From contig NZ_VZPJ01000001.1 in NCBI RefSeq assembly GCF_008801605.1, positions 992,001 through 1,056,000 on the forward strand: a stretch of 64,000 bases of DNA, in the 5' to 3' direction. Both the position numbers and the translations under genes were made by a program. The notes beneath the pieces were generated by a model. The model did not search any database. It had not been told where the DNA came from and saw only the letters and a list, made by a program, of their open reading frames with translations. Shown one piece after another: positions 38,015-46,764 of the stretch. How positions within the stretch are numbered: position 1 is the stretch's first letter; each line of letters opens with the position of its first letter. The stretch is from Pseudomonas brassicacearum subsp. brassicacearum. GTDB taxonomy: Bacteria > Pseudomonadota > Gammaproteobacteria > Pseudomonadales > Pseudomonadaceae.

Positions 38015-40591
38015 TCAGGAACCCGTTTTCGGCAACGGCAGGCCACTCGCCAATAAGTGTGCAAAGGCTTGCTTGTCGATCGGCCGGCTGAGGAAATAAC
38101 CCTGCACTTCGTGGCATTGGTCCGAGCCCAGTGAGCCGAGCTGGGCCTGGGTTTCCACGCCCTCGGCAGTCACCGTCAGCCCCATGGCCTTGCCCAGGTT
38201 GATGATCGCCTGTACCACGGCGCGGTCATTGCTGCTGTTGCTCATCGAAGCAATGAAGCGCTTGTCGATCTTGATGCCATCGAATGGATAGGTGCGCAGA
38301 TAACCGAGGGACGAATAACCGGTACCGAAATCGTCCATGTTCAAGCGCACGCCCAGTTCCTTCAGGGCATTCATGACCTGCAGGGCGCCATCAACGTCGT
38401 TGAGCATCACGTTTTCAGTGATCTCCAGTTCCAGGCGACTCGCCGGGAAACGGGTTTCGATCAACACCTGTCGCACATCCTCCACCACATCGCTGCGCTC
38501 GAACTGCGCCGGCGACAGGTTGACCGAGACCATCAATTCTCCCGGCCAGGTCAGCGCGGTTTCGCAGGCCTCGCGCAATACCCATTGCGAAAGCGGGACG
38601 ATCAAGTCGGTTTGCTCGGCCAATGGAATGAAGGCGTCGGGGCTCAACAAACCTTGGGTCGGATGCTGCCAGCGAACCAACGCCTCGACCGCCACGATCT
38701 CCCGACCATCGACGGTGTAGCGCGGCTGGAAATGCAGGACGAATTCGTTTTTCTTCACAGCCTGGCGCAGGTCGCTTTCCAGTTGGCGACGATGCTGGAT
38801 CTGATCGTTCATCTGCGAGGCGAAATAGCACCAGGTTTTCTTGCCCTCGGACTTGGCCTGGTACAAGGCAATGTCGGCGCAGCGGATCAGTTCTCCGGGT
38901 ACATAACCCTGGCGGCGGCTGACAGCGATACCAATGCTCGCGCCGATGTGCAACGAATGGGTTTCGTAGAGGATCGGCTGCTGCAGGCTGTCGATCAGCC
39001 GCTCACAGAATCGGTCGATCTCAGTGGTGTGCTCCATCCCGTTGAGCACCACCACGAACTCGTCCCCTCCCAGGCGCGCCACCAGGTCTTGCTCGCGGGT
39101 GCAGTCGCGCAGTCGCTGGGCCACTTCCAGCAACACCGCGTCGCCGGCCGGGTGGCCGAGGGAGTCGTTGATCGGCTTGAAATTGTCCAGGTCGACCATC
39201 AGCAAGGTCAGCGGTGCGGAATGCTCCTTGGCCACCAGCGCATCATCGAGGTGCCGCGCCAGCTTGTTACGGTTCGGCAGGCCGGTCAGCGCATCATGCA
39301 TCGACAGATGCTGGACCTGGGCATGGGCCGCCACTTCATCGGTGATGTCGCTGGCGGTACCGCGATAGCCCACCACCTCAGCCTTGTTATAGATCGGGCG
39401 TGCCGATACACGGCAGAAACGCAATTGCCCGGAATGATCGCGGTAGGAACAGCGCAAGTTGCTGGCGTTCTGTTCCTCCGTCAACTTGCCCAGCCAGAGG
39501 GCAATCGGCGTGGTATCGCAATACAGCAGTTGCTCGATGTCCTGCCCCAGCCATTGCTGGTCGGAAAACCCGGTGACCGTATTGAAACGCCCCGACAGAT
39601 AGGTGATGCGTTGCTGCCCGTCGATTTCCCAAATCCAGTCGGAGGCCGCCTCGGCCACGGCCCGAAAGCGCTCTTCGCTGGCCTCGAGCGCATGCGCCGA
39701 CTGTTCCAGGCTGTCGTAACTGGCGTCCACATGCCGTGCCGTGCGCAACGCATAGCGAGAAAAGTAGGCAGTCAGCAGTGCGAGAATAAACAATGCGCCA
39801 CCCAGCGGCGGCACCAGGGACCAGAGCAATTGCTGGCCCGGCCGCTCCAGGCGGGACACCAGGCTGAAACCGGTACTGTCCAGCGGCACGGCCGGCTGGC
39901 CGGGCTCAAGCTCGATGTCTTTCTTGAGGTTCAAGTCGGCGAGGCCATAACTCTTGCCCAGCTTGCGCAGCTTGACCGGTGTCAGTTGGTCGACGAACAG
40001 CAAGACCGAGGTGCCTTTGGACTCGACCTGGGGCCGTTCGTCATTGGGCAGAATCACCGACGCCGTGACGATGGCCGGCCAGCCCTCGAACAAGGTGTAG
40101 CGGGTCGTGGACATCGTCAGGTCGGGCTGCGCCTGGAGCTGGTCCACCAGGTTGGTCAGCGACGCATTCATATAAACCGCGGCATCACCTTGTACATTGC
40201 GCCCGCGCACCACGGCGTATTTGGTGCGTTGCCGATCAATGACAAACACACCCTCGTATTCATCGTTGGTGAACAGGGTCTTTCCCATGTTCTGTTCGGC
40301 GTAGGCCCATTGCACGTCGACCTCGCCGTTGAGGCGCTCGTAGGCCGTGGTCCAGTAGGCGTAACTGGCGATGTAGTTTTTCGCGGCGGTGGTGCGATTC
40401 TCAAGGGCGCGCTCGATATAGAAATGCGTCTTGCGCACATCCTCCGCGTCCAGCTTTTGCGCAATATCGAACAACGCGGCAACCGCCACCAGGATGCCCA
40501 GGACAAATAGTGCCCCGACCGCCACGACCAGGCGACGGGTAATCGGTGTGTGACGCGCAGTGTTTGAAGGGGTATCGGCAGCGGAATCCAT
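38015..40591 (-). CDS. Membrane CHASE4-PAS-GGDEF-EAL cyclic-di-GMP enzyme
   Basis: 858 residues. A helix at about 21-43 and a second at about 265-285 flank a CHASE4-like periplasmic sensor (KNYIASYAYWTTAYERLNG). A PAS domain (about 310-430, ERFRAVAEAASDWIWEIDG) follows. The GGDEF motif is intact at 508-512 (RLGGDEF) with an RxxD product-inhibition site (REQD) five residues ahead. The EAL motif is intact at 636-638 (EALVRW), with ITEN, MDDFGTGYSS, KIDKRF and AEGVET. Both synthesis and breakdown of cyclic-di-GMP are possible; which dominates cannot be told. Likely controls biofilm or motility. Confidence 0.93.
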   Translation of the reverse strand: MDSAADTPSNTARHTPITRRLVVAVGALFVLGILVAVAALFDIAQKLDAEDVRKTHFYIERALENRTTAAKNYIASYAYWTTAYERLNGEVDVQWAYAEQNMGKTLFTNDEYEGVFVIDRQRTKYAVVRGRNVQGDAAVYMNASLTNLVDQLQAQPDLTMSTTRYTLFEGWPAIVTASVILPNDERPQVESKGTSVLLFVDQLTPVKLRKLGKSYGLADLNLKKDIELEPGQPAVPLDSTGFSLVSRLERPGQQLLWSLVPPLGGALFILALLTAYFSRYALRTARHVDASYDSLEQSAHALEASEERFRAVAEAASDWIWEIDGQQRITYLSGRFNTVTGFSDQQWLGQDIEQLLYCDTTPIALWLGKLTEEQNASNLRCSYRDHSGQLRFCRVSARPIYNKAEVVGYRGTASDITDEVAAHAQVQHLSMHDALTGLPNRNKLARHLDDALVAKEHSAPLTLLMVDLDNFKPINDSLGHPAGDAVLLEVAQRLRDCTREQDLVARLGGDEFVVVLNGMEHTTEIDRFCERLIDSLQQPILYETHSLHIGASIGIAVSRRQGYVPGELIRCADIALYQAKSEGKKTWCYFASQMNDQIQHRRQLESDLRQAVKKNEFVLHFQPRYTVDGREIVAVEALVRWQHPTQGLLSPDAFIPLAEQTDLIVPLSQWVLREACETALTWPGELMVSVNLSPAQFERSDVVEDVRQVLIETRFPASRLELEITENVMLNDVDGALQVMNALKELGVRLNMDDFGTGYSSLGYLRTYPFDGIKIDKRFIASMSNSSNDRAVVQAIINLGKAMGLTVTAEGVETQAQLGSLGSDQCHEVQGYFLSRPIDKQAFAHLLASGLPLPKTGS

Positions 40592-40796
40592 TGATCTGCT
40601 CCTGTCCTGTCAACGCTGGCTCCGATCGAGAACGGTGAGGGTCCGCGGCCAGTCATGCTCCCAACCTTAGCACCCGCTGCCTGATCACTTGGCGAGCCCA
40701 CGGTTTTTTGCGAAAGAACCTACACACCTCGTATATGGCACCAGCACAGTGTCTGAACAATGGACCGTGGCACGTTGCCGATGATTCCAACCGATC

Positions 40797-42368
40797 TCAA
40801 CGATCCGAGCGCGCCAGCGTATCGAGCCCACTTTCCGTCGATAACACCGCCACACGGTTGCGGCCGCCGTGCTTGGCCTGGTAAAGCGCCGCATCGGCCC
40901 GCTGGATGAAGACTTCGATGCTGTCCAGGCCGCTGGGCACAAAGGCATAACAGCCCAGGCTCACCGTGAGGTGGCCGGTCGGGGAGCCGGAGTGGGTGAT
41001 GTGCTTGTCGATGACGCTGCGGCGGATCTGCTCGGCCAACGCCATGGCCCCCGAAAGATTGGTGTCGGGCAACAAAACCGCAAACTCTTCGCCGCCATAA
41101 CGCACCGCCAGATCGGCCTTGCGATGGCAACAGTCCTTGAGCACCTTGGCCACTTCCGCCAGGCAATGGTCCCCGGCCACGTGCCCATAGGCGTCGTTGT
41201 AGCGCTTGAAAAAATCGATATCGAGCATGATCAGGCTCAAGGGGCTGCGCTGACGGGCGCCCCGGCCGAACTCGATGTCCAGGGCACGTTCGAACAGACG
41301 CCGGTTCGCCAGCCCGGTGAGGCTGTCATGGGTGGCAATCAGCTCCAACGCTTGCTGAGCCTTGCGCAAGTCCGCTTCGATCCGTTCGCTGTTACGTACC
41401 TGGCGCACGAATACCCAGCCGAACAAGCAAATGCCCAGCACCACCAGGCCGACAATCAGGCTGGATTGGAAAGCCCGGTCATGCCACCCCGACAGGATCG
41501 CGTCCTCAGACATCGCAGCAGTGACCACCAGCGGATAAGCCTGTAGATGCTGGTGTCCATACAGCCTGACGACACCGTCGATGGTCGAACGGATGAGTGC
41601 ATCGCCAGACATCCCGCCGGTCAGGACATGGTTGTAGATGTGTTCCTCGGCCAGCGGGTGACCGATCCGTCCCTCATCGAAGGGGCGCCGGGCCAAGAGT
41701 GTCCCGTCAGACAAAGCCAGGGCCATCTCGCCTTGCTCATCCAGGCTGAAGCTTTTGAAGAATCGGTCGAAGTACGACATTTTGATGCCGGCCATCAACA
41801 CGCCTTGGAAGTTGCCATCCTGATCGTTCAAACGGCGGGAAACGGGAATGATCCATTCGCCGTTTTGCCGGCTGCGAATCGCTGGGCCGATATGAGCGAT
41901 CAAGGAGGCATTCTGTTGGTGGAAAGCAAAATAATCCCGGTCCGCCACCCCTGCGCCCCTGTGCAGGTTGTCAAAAGAGGTCACCACCCAGTGACCGTGC
42001 TTGTCGAACAGGAACAGGCCATGCAATTGCTCAAGCGATTGCACACGGCGGGCAAAGGTCTGCTGCAAGCGTGGCTGTACGGCGGGGCCGTAGCCATCGA
42101 CCTGGATCCAATCCGTCAGACTGGCCAACACCAGATCAGTCTGGAGGAAGGTGTCCTGGGCCTGCTGGGCCATGGCCCGGGTAAGGGTCGCCGAAGCGAC
42201 GCGGGCCGACTCCAGGTCGTGGCTGCGCGATTGCTCCAGTTGCAGGTAAAGCAGACCGCACAGGCACAGGCACACCGCCGCGATAAACGTAACCGCTGCC
42301 TTGAGCAACGGCAGGCGCTTCAAGGCACCGCCAGGGACATGGAAAGGATCGAAAATAGAGATAGGCAA
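40797..42368 (-). CDS. Membrane diguanylate cyclase (dCache-type sensor + GGDEF)
   Basis: 523 residues from TTG 42368, chosen because AGGA lies six bases ahead; the frame is open further but starts there have no ribosome site. Helices at about 20-42 and 310-330 enclose a Cache-like periplasmic sensor (RGAGVADRDYFAFHQQ, SRRLNDQDGNFQGVLMAGI). The active-site motif GGEEF is at 425-429 with RKAD as inhibition site. It should make cyclic-di-GMP in response to an outside signal. An elaborate hairpin lies in the leader (42382-42417). Confidence 0.88.
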   Translation of the reverse strand: MPISIFDPFHVPGGALKRLPLLKAAVTFIAAVCLCLCGLLYLQLEQSRSHDLESARVASATLTRAMAQQAQDTFLQTDLVLASLTDWIQVDGYGPAVQPRLQQTFARRVQSLEQLHGLFLFDKHGHWVVTSFDNLHRGAGVADRDYFAFHQQNASLIAHIGPAIRSRQNGEWIIPVSRRLNDQDGNFQGVLMAGIKMSYFDRFFKSFSLDEQGEMALALSDGTLLARRPFDEGRIGHPLAEEHIYNHVLTGGMSGDALIRSTIDGVVRLYGHQHLQAYPLVVTAAMSEDAILSGWHDRAFQSSLIVGLVVLGICLFGWVFVRQVRNSERIEADLRKAQQALELIATHDSLTGLANRRLFERALDIEFGRGARQRSPLSLIMLDIDFFKRYNDAYGHVAGDHCLAEVAKVLKDCCHRKADLAVRYGGEEFAVLLPDTNLSGAMALAEQIRRSVIDKHITHSGSPTGHLTVSLGCYAFVPSGLDSIEVFIQRADAALYQAKHGGRNRVAVLSTESGLDTLARSDR

Positions 42369-42381
42369 GCGAATTCCTGAA

Positions 42382-42417
42382 GGGGGCAAAACATGAGCGA
42401 ATTCGCTCAAAGCCCCC
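42382..42417 (-). promoter_or_regulatory. Nested hairpin in the diguanylate cyclase leader
   Basis: GGGGGC ... GCCCCC (42382-42387 / 42412-42417) encloses the perfect 16-base palindrome TGAGCGAATTCGCTCA (42394-42409). On the message the stem ends just before the AGGA ribosome site of the TTG start, so it could gate translation; at DNA level the palindrome could be an operator. Confidence 0.45.
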
Positions 42418-42570
42418 AATATTCGTGAGCTTAGCCTACCGCTTGTGAGGCGGCAATTTGCCCGTGCAGCAGAGCCGATGGGTGGCTGCAGTGGATCCAA
42501 AACCCCGCCTGCCAGCCGATAAAAATGCCCTCTTCAGAACGATGAACACTTGTGGCTAGGGCCGTCGCTC

Positions 42571-43230
42571 TCACCGTACCGGCGGCACCCGGATCTCCCC
42601 GGCGCGGCATTGTGTCCTGACGCCCCTGCCACACGCGGCGAACGCCAAGTCCTTGTCCATGCACACCCGCACTTCCGACAGTTGCGGCCCGCTGCAAATC
42701 ACCGCTATGCCGTCGGGAGCGATGCCTGGATTGCTTTGGCGGAACAGCCGGATGATTTCATCAGCCTCGAAATAATACGAGGAATTGAATGGTTGCAGCT
42801 GCGGTGGGATTTTCACCGCGTCCAAGGCTTTGTCGGCAACTTCCAGGTAGCCCATGGCACCCAGGCCACTGCACGTGCCGTGCTTGGACCATTCATGTGC
42901 CATCAACTTGCGGGTGGGAAACAAGGTCAGGCCCTTGTTCTGCTCCGCCGCCGTCAGCGGCACCTGGGGCGCACAGGCTTGCGGCCAGCCGCCCCGGGTG
43001 TATTGCGGCCAGAGGCCATGGAGCACAAAGCCGTAGCCCTTGCCGGAACACTGCGCATCCTTCTGGTGAGTCAGGCAGAACGTCGGTGACCAGGACAGCG
43101 CCAGCAAGTAGTAATCAAACACCCCGGCCACGGATTGCGCCCGTGCGTTGCCGGATTCGCGGGCATTGGCCGCGCCCATGGAACCCAGTGTCAGTACGAT
43201 CAGCACGACAATGGCAAGACGTTGTTTCAT
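42571..43230 (-). CDS. rna: Ribonuclease I (RNase T2 family)
   Basis: 219 residues from ATG 43230 with GGAG ahead. Signal peptide to about 23 (KQRLAIVVLIVLTLGSMGAANA). The two T2 active-site segments are complete: FVLHGLWPQY (His71) and HEWSKHGTCS (His112, Glu113, Lys116, His117). Six or more cysteines would pair in the periplasm. It cuts RNA non-specifically to mononucleotides for scavenging. Confidence 0.92.
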   Translation of the reverse strand: MKQRLAIVVLIVLTLGSMGAANARESGNARAQSVAGVFDYYLLALSWSPTFCLTHQKDAQCSGKGYGFVLHGLWPQYTRGGWPQACAPQVPLTAAEQNKGLTLFPTRKLMAHEWSKHGTCSGLGAMGYLEVADKALDAVKIPPQLQPFNSSYYFEADEIIRLFRQSNPGIAPDGIAVICSGPQLSEVRVCMDKDLAFAACGRGVRTQCRAGEIRVPPVR

Positions 43231-43426
43231 TGACCCACTCCTTGGGGCGATTGTGCGAAAGCGGGATGATCGGGCGATGATTGTTTCAACCTTGTGTTTC
43301 AACTGTTTGAAGGGCTGTTTTTCACAAGCAGACCTTTTTTACAAGCAAAGCTTGCCGGGGGGCTATCTAAATTGCGTAACGCCTCATAACGTAGATCGCC
43401 TTTGACTTTTACGTGCCCCGTCGCCC

Positions 43427-44785
43427 ATGAGCAAACCGACCCGAACCGATGACGAACGCCCCCTGACCAGACCCGACGCCGTCAGCCTGCGCGTGGCCTT
43501 CTGGTTCTGGCTCAAACTGGGCTTCATCAGCTTCGGCGGCCCTGCGGGGCAGATCTCGATCATGCACCAGGAGTTGGTGGAGCGCCGACGCTGGATTTCC
43601 GAACGACGATTCCTGCATGCCCTTAATTACTGCATGTTGCTGCCGGGACCAGAAGCCCAGCAACTGGCCACGTACCTGGGCTGGCTGATGCACCGCGGTT
43701 GGGGCGGGATCATCGCCGGGGCACTGTTCGTGCTGCCTTCGTTGTTCATTCTCATCGCGTTGTCCTGGCTGTACGTCGCCTTTGGCGAAGTGCCGATAGT
43801 GGCGGGCATTTTCTACGGCATCAAGCCAGCGGTAACGGCAATCGTGGTGCATGCCGCCCACCGGATCGGCTCCCGCGCACTCAAGAACAATTGGCTGTGG
43901 GCGATCGCCGCGGCGTCGTTCGCCGCGATATTCGCCTTCAACGTGCCCTTCCCGCTGATCGTGCTGGGTGCCGCCGTCATCGGTTACCTGGGCGGTCGCT
44001 GGGTACCGGAAAAATTCAGCCTGGGCGGCCACGATGACAAGCACCAATCCTTCGGTCCGGCATTGATCGACGATGACACCCCGCCCCCGGACCACGTCCG
44101 GTTCAGCGCCTTCAGGCTCGCCCGGCTGGTGATCATCGGTGCCCTGTTGTGGGCGTTGCCAATGGGCCTGCTGACCGCGGTGTTCGGCTGGGAAGGCACG
44201 CTGACGCAAATGGCCTGGTTCTTCACCAAGGCTGCATTGCTGACGTTTGGCGGCGCCTATGCGGTTTTGCCCTACGTGTACCAGGGCGCCGTCGGACACT
44301 TCGGCTGGCTGACGCCGACACAAATGATCGATGGCCTGGCCCTGGGCGAAACCACGCCCGGGCCGCTGATCATGGTCGTGGCCTTCGTTGGTTTCGTCGG
44401 AGGCTACGTGATGCAGGTGTTTGGTCCCGAACAGGCGTTTCTCGCCGGGGCCGTCGCGGCCACGCTGGTGACCTGGTTCACGTTCCTGCCCTCGTTTCTG
44501 TTCATCCTGGCCGGCGGCCCGTTGGTGGAATCGACGCACAACGCGCTGAAATTCACCGCGCCGCTGACTGCGATCACCGCGGCGGTGGTCGGGGTGATCC
44601 TCAACCTGGCGTGCTTCTTCGGTTACCACGTACTCTGGCCCAACGGTTTTGCAGGTGCCCTGGACTGGCCGTCGGCAATCATCGCAATCGCAGCGGCCAT
44701 TGCGCTGTTTCGCTACAAGCTGGGGGTGATCCAGGTATTGCTGGCGTGCGGCTTGGCCGGGCTGGCGGTGCATTTGCTGCGCTAG
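43427..44785 (+). CDS. chrA: Chromate transporter ChrA (long chain)
   Basis: 452 residues: a tandem pair of CHR domains. N half: FWFWLKLGFISFGGPAGQISIMHQ and PGPEAQQLATYLGWLMHRGWGG. C half: FFTKAALLTFGGAYAVLPYV and GLALGETTPGPLIMVVAFVG. About ten to thirteen membrane helices. ChrA exports chromate driven by proton force. Its end overlaps the convergent ArsN2 gene by four bases. No chrB regulator is present. Confidence 0.92.
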   Translation: MSKPTRTDDERPLTRPDAVSLRVAFWFWLKLGFISFGGPAGQISIMHQELVERRRWISERRFLHALNYCMLLPGPEAQQLATYLGWLMHRGWGGIIAGALFVLPSLFILIALSWLYVAFGEVPIVAGIFYGIKPAVTAIVVHAAHRIGSRALKNNWLWAIAAASFAAIFAFNVPFPLIVLGAAVIGYLGGRWVPEKFSLGGHDDKHQSFGPALIDDDTPPPDHVRFSAFRLARLVIIGALLWALPMGLLTAVFGWEGTLTQMAWFFTKAALLTFGGAYAVLPYVYQGAVGHFGWLTPTQMIDGLALGETTPGPLIMVVAFVGFVGGYVMQVFGPEQAFLAGAVAATLVTWFTFLPSFLFILAGGPLVESTHNALKFTAPLTAITAAVVGVILNLACFFGYHVLWPNGFAGALDWPSAIIAIAAAIALFRYKLGVIQVLLACGLAGLAVHLLR

Positions 44786-45213
44786 ACGAGGCGTTTGCTC
44801 AGGTACGTCGCCGAAGCCGGGCACAAGGTTTTGAATTGAGCCGTCGCACTGATCGAAGCAGGCGCCAGCGAGCGGTCCCGCGCCTGATAGCCCTGGCCGG
44901 TAAAAAACGCCGCGGCGCTGTCAGTCAGCAGATGGAGCTGCTCTACACCCTCACGTTTCGCAAACGCCTCGATAGCGGCCAACACCGCCGCGCCAGTGCC
45001 CTTCCCCCGCTGCCCCTCAAGGACAACCAGCGAACGTAGCAACCGGTCGCGCCCCTCCCCCTCAAGGCCACCAAATGCCACGTCAACGCCTTGGTGGCTG
45101 AAGCTGAAGAACTTTCGACCAGGGTATGTCAGGTCGTCCACGGGAAGACCGGCCAGGGTGAGCGCATCGCGCAACGGTCCCAGGTCGTTATTGCTCAGTA
45201 TTCTCATGTGCAT
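44782..45213 (-). CDS. arsN2: GNAT acetyltransferase, ArsN2 type
   Basis: 143 residues from ATG 45213, with GGAG six bases upstream. MHMRILSNNDLGPLRDALTL, VLEGQRGKGTGAAVLAAIEA (acetyl-CoA loop) and the tail ATAQFKTLCPASATYLSKRL match the ArsN2 family of arsenic-resistance-linked acetyltransferases (acylation of arsenicals such as the arsenothricin type is known for ArsN1; ArsN2 itself is less sure). No ars operon is seen beside it. Confidence 0.75.
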   Translation of the reverse strand: MHMRILSNNDLGPLRDALTLAGLPVDDLTYPGRKFFSFSHQGVDVAFGGLEGEGRDRLLRSLVVLEGQRGKGTGAAVLAAIEAFAKREGVEQLHLLTDSAAAFFTGQGYQARDRSLAPASISATAQFKTLCPASATYLSKRLV

Positions 45214-45348
45214 GACTTGCTCCTCATAAATTGTTCCGGTAATCGTCATCGCACCGAAACTCAACAACACACCACCCCATGACCCAGCGCAAATGAACAC
45301 CCCAGCCCATCAGCTAAGCTCAACCTATCATCACGACAGGGAATCGAC

Positions 45349-45837
45349 ATGAGCAAGGCAGACGAGCTAGCGGCCAAACTGAGGAAAACCCAGCAAACCC
45401 GCGCGGATACCGACAACTGCGCCGACCTGGCGATCGAGCACTGGCCCGCCCAGGTCTACGAACTGTATCGCCAGATCGAAATCTGGCTGGCGCCCGTGTG
45501 CGAGGCAGGCCTGGACATTCGGCGTAACCCCACCCATGTATTTGAAAGTCATTCCAGCGGTTCGACGTACAGCTACGCCATCGATCAGCTGGTGATCGAA
45601 GGCAATCACCAGCGCATTTCATTCGACCCGATTGCGCGTTTCTCGTCCAAGGGAGAGGGATGCATTGAAGTCCATATGAAGGGGCAGGAACACTGCATCG
45701 TGCGCACACTCGGCGAACATGGTGAATCGCTCTGGCATATCCAGGCACTGCGCCTGTCCGGACAACCGCGTCCTGAACCCGCCATGCTGGACGAGGACAC
45801 CTTGCTCGCGCTGGTAGAGCAAGGCCTGGGGCTTTAA
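45349..45837 (+). CDS. Uncharacterised protein
   Basis: 162 residues, MSKADELAAKLRKTQQTRAD start with GGGA about six bases ahead. Cytoplasmic, no motif that I recognise. It shows an N-terminal helix and a mixed beta region (RISFDPIARFSSKGEGCIEVHM, WHIQALRLSG). Ends DTLLALVEQGLGL. A terminator follows at 45845. Confidence 0.75.
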   Translation: MSKADELAAKLRKTQQTRADTDNCADLAIEHWPAQVYELYRQIEIWLAPVCEAGLDIRRNPTHVFESHSSGSTYSYAIDQLVIEGNHQRISFDPIARFSSKGEGCIEVHMKGQEHCIVRTLGEHGESLWHIQALRLSGQPRPEPAMLDEDTLLALVEQGLGL

Positions 45838-45844
45838 CACAAGT

Positions 45845-45869
45845 GGGCGACCCTTGAGGTCGCCCTTTC
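45845..45869. terminator. Bidirectional hairpin terminator
   Basis: GGGCGACC-cttga-GGTCGCCC followed by TTTC, between two convergent genes (unknown protein + / HxlR -). Confidence 0.7.
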
Positions 45870-46257
45870 AACTGTCTTTGGCTTTGCGCCCGCGCGTGGT
45901 CCCCTTCACAGGCACGCTGTTGCCATATTCCGTCCACCAGGTCGTCAGCGCCTCCATCGTCGGCCCCAGCCCTCGGGCCTTTTGCGTGATTTCGTATTCC
46001 ACCCGCGGCGGCACTTCTGCGAACACAGTGCGAGACACCAGGCCATCTCTTTCCAGCTCGCGAAGTTGCGCCGTCAACATGTGTTGCGTGATGCCGGGAA
46101 TGGCCTTTCGCAGTTCCCCAAAGCGGTAGATCCGCTGATTGAGCAACCACATGATTTCCAGTTTCCACTTGCCCGAGAGCAGCGCGAATGCGCGGCGCAT
46201 TTGCTCGTGCATGCTGATGCTGGCGTGCTCATTAGTCTGGTTTTCCATACTAACCAT
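45868..46257 (-). CDS. HxlR-family transcriptional regulator
   Basis: 129 residues from ATG 46257 (MVSMENQTNEHASISMHEQ); AAGGA lies about ten bases upstream. MRRAFALLSGKWKLEIMWLL and ITQHMLTAQLRELERDGLVSR are the HxlR signatures. The DNA-binding helix is GITQHMLTAQLREL. Divergent from the DoxX-like gene with 87 bases between, so it probably controls that gene. Confidence 0.85.
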   Translation of the reverse strand: MVSMENQTNEHASISMHEQMRRAFALLSGKWKLEIMWLLNQRIYRFGELRKAIPGITQHMLTAQLRELERDGLVSRTVFAEVPPRVEYEITQKARGLGPTMEALTTWWTEYGNSVPVKGTTRGRKAKDS

Positions 46258-46344
46258 CACTTTTTCATCCTTCTTGTGGGCTTTCATGTTAGGCGACATT
46301 CTCGCCACTTGTCGATTCAACCCAGCCCACTCAGGAAGAACCTC

Positions 46345-46752
46345 ATGATTGAACACTACCTCTACTGGATCAGTACCGCGGCGTTGGCCCTGCTTTACCT
46401 GGCGTCCGCAACGCTGTACGTCACCAAGAAGGCCTGGGTCGGCCAGGCGCTGGCTGACCTCGGTTACCCCAGCTATCTGGTACCGATGCTCACCGTCCTG
46501 AAAGTCCTCGGGGTGGTCGCCATCCTGTCGCGCACAAGTGTGGCGCTCAGCGACCTGGCTTATGCAGGCATGCTCTATCACTTGCTGTTGTCGGGGTCCG
46601 CGCACATCGGTGTGCGCAAGCCGCGCGGTGCAGTTCCTGCGGCGATAGGCATCGTGTTGCTGATCGCTTCCTTCCTGACCCAGAACGCGGTCCGCGAAGC
46701 TCCGTCGCCCTATGCCCCTGGCGCGGCGCAGCACCAGGTCATCCTCGACTGA
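46345..46752 (+). CDS. DoxX-like membrane protein
   Basis: 135 residues from ATG 46345, AGGAAGAA ahead. Four helices: HYLYWISTAALALLYLASATLYVTKK, YLVPMLTVLKVLGVVAILS, LAYAGMLYHLLLSGSAHIGV and AAIGIVLLIASFLTQ. The plan is that of the DoxX/DUF4267-like family often placed beside HxlR-type regulators. Probably part of a stress-related redox complex in the inner membrane; this is inferred from family. Confidence 0.8.
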   Translation: MIEHYLYWISTAALALLYLASATLYVTKKAWVGQALADLGYPSYLVPMLTVLKVLGVVAILSRTSVALSDLAYAGMLYHLLLSGSAHIGVRKPRGAVPAAIGIVLLIASFLTQNAVREAPSPYAPGAAQHQVILD

Positions 46753-46764
46753 CGGATATTTACC

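Noticed and set aside
38585..40510. 641-codon open frame opposite the GGDEF-EAL gene
   Set aside because: Shadow of a gene with complete GGDEF and EAL motifs.
42368..42500. Longer N-terminus of the diguanylate cyclase
   Set aside because: The extension covers the leader hairpin and has no ribosome site; TTG 42368 is better placed.
43409..44824. 471-codon open frame opposite chrA
   Set aside because: Shadow; low-complexity Gln/Arg/Gly composition typical of antisense frames.
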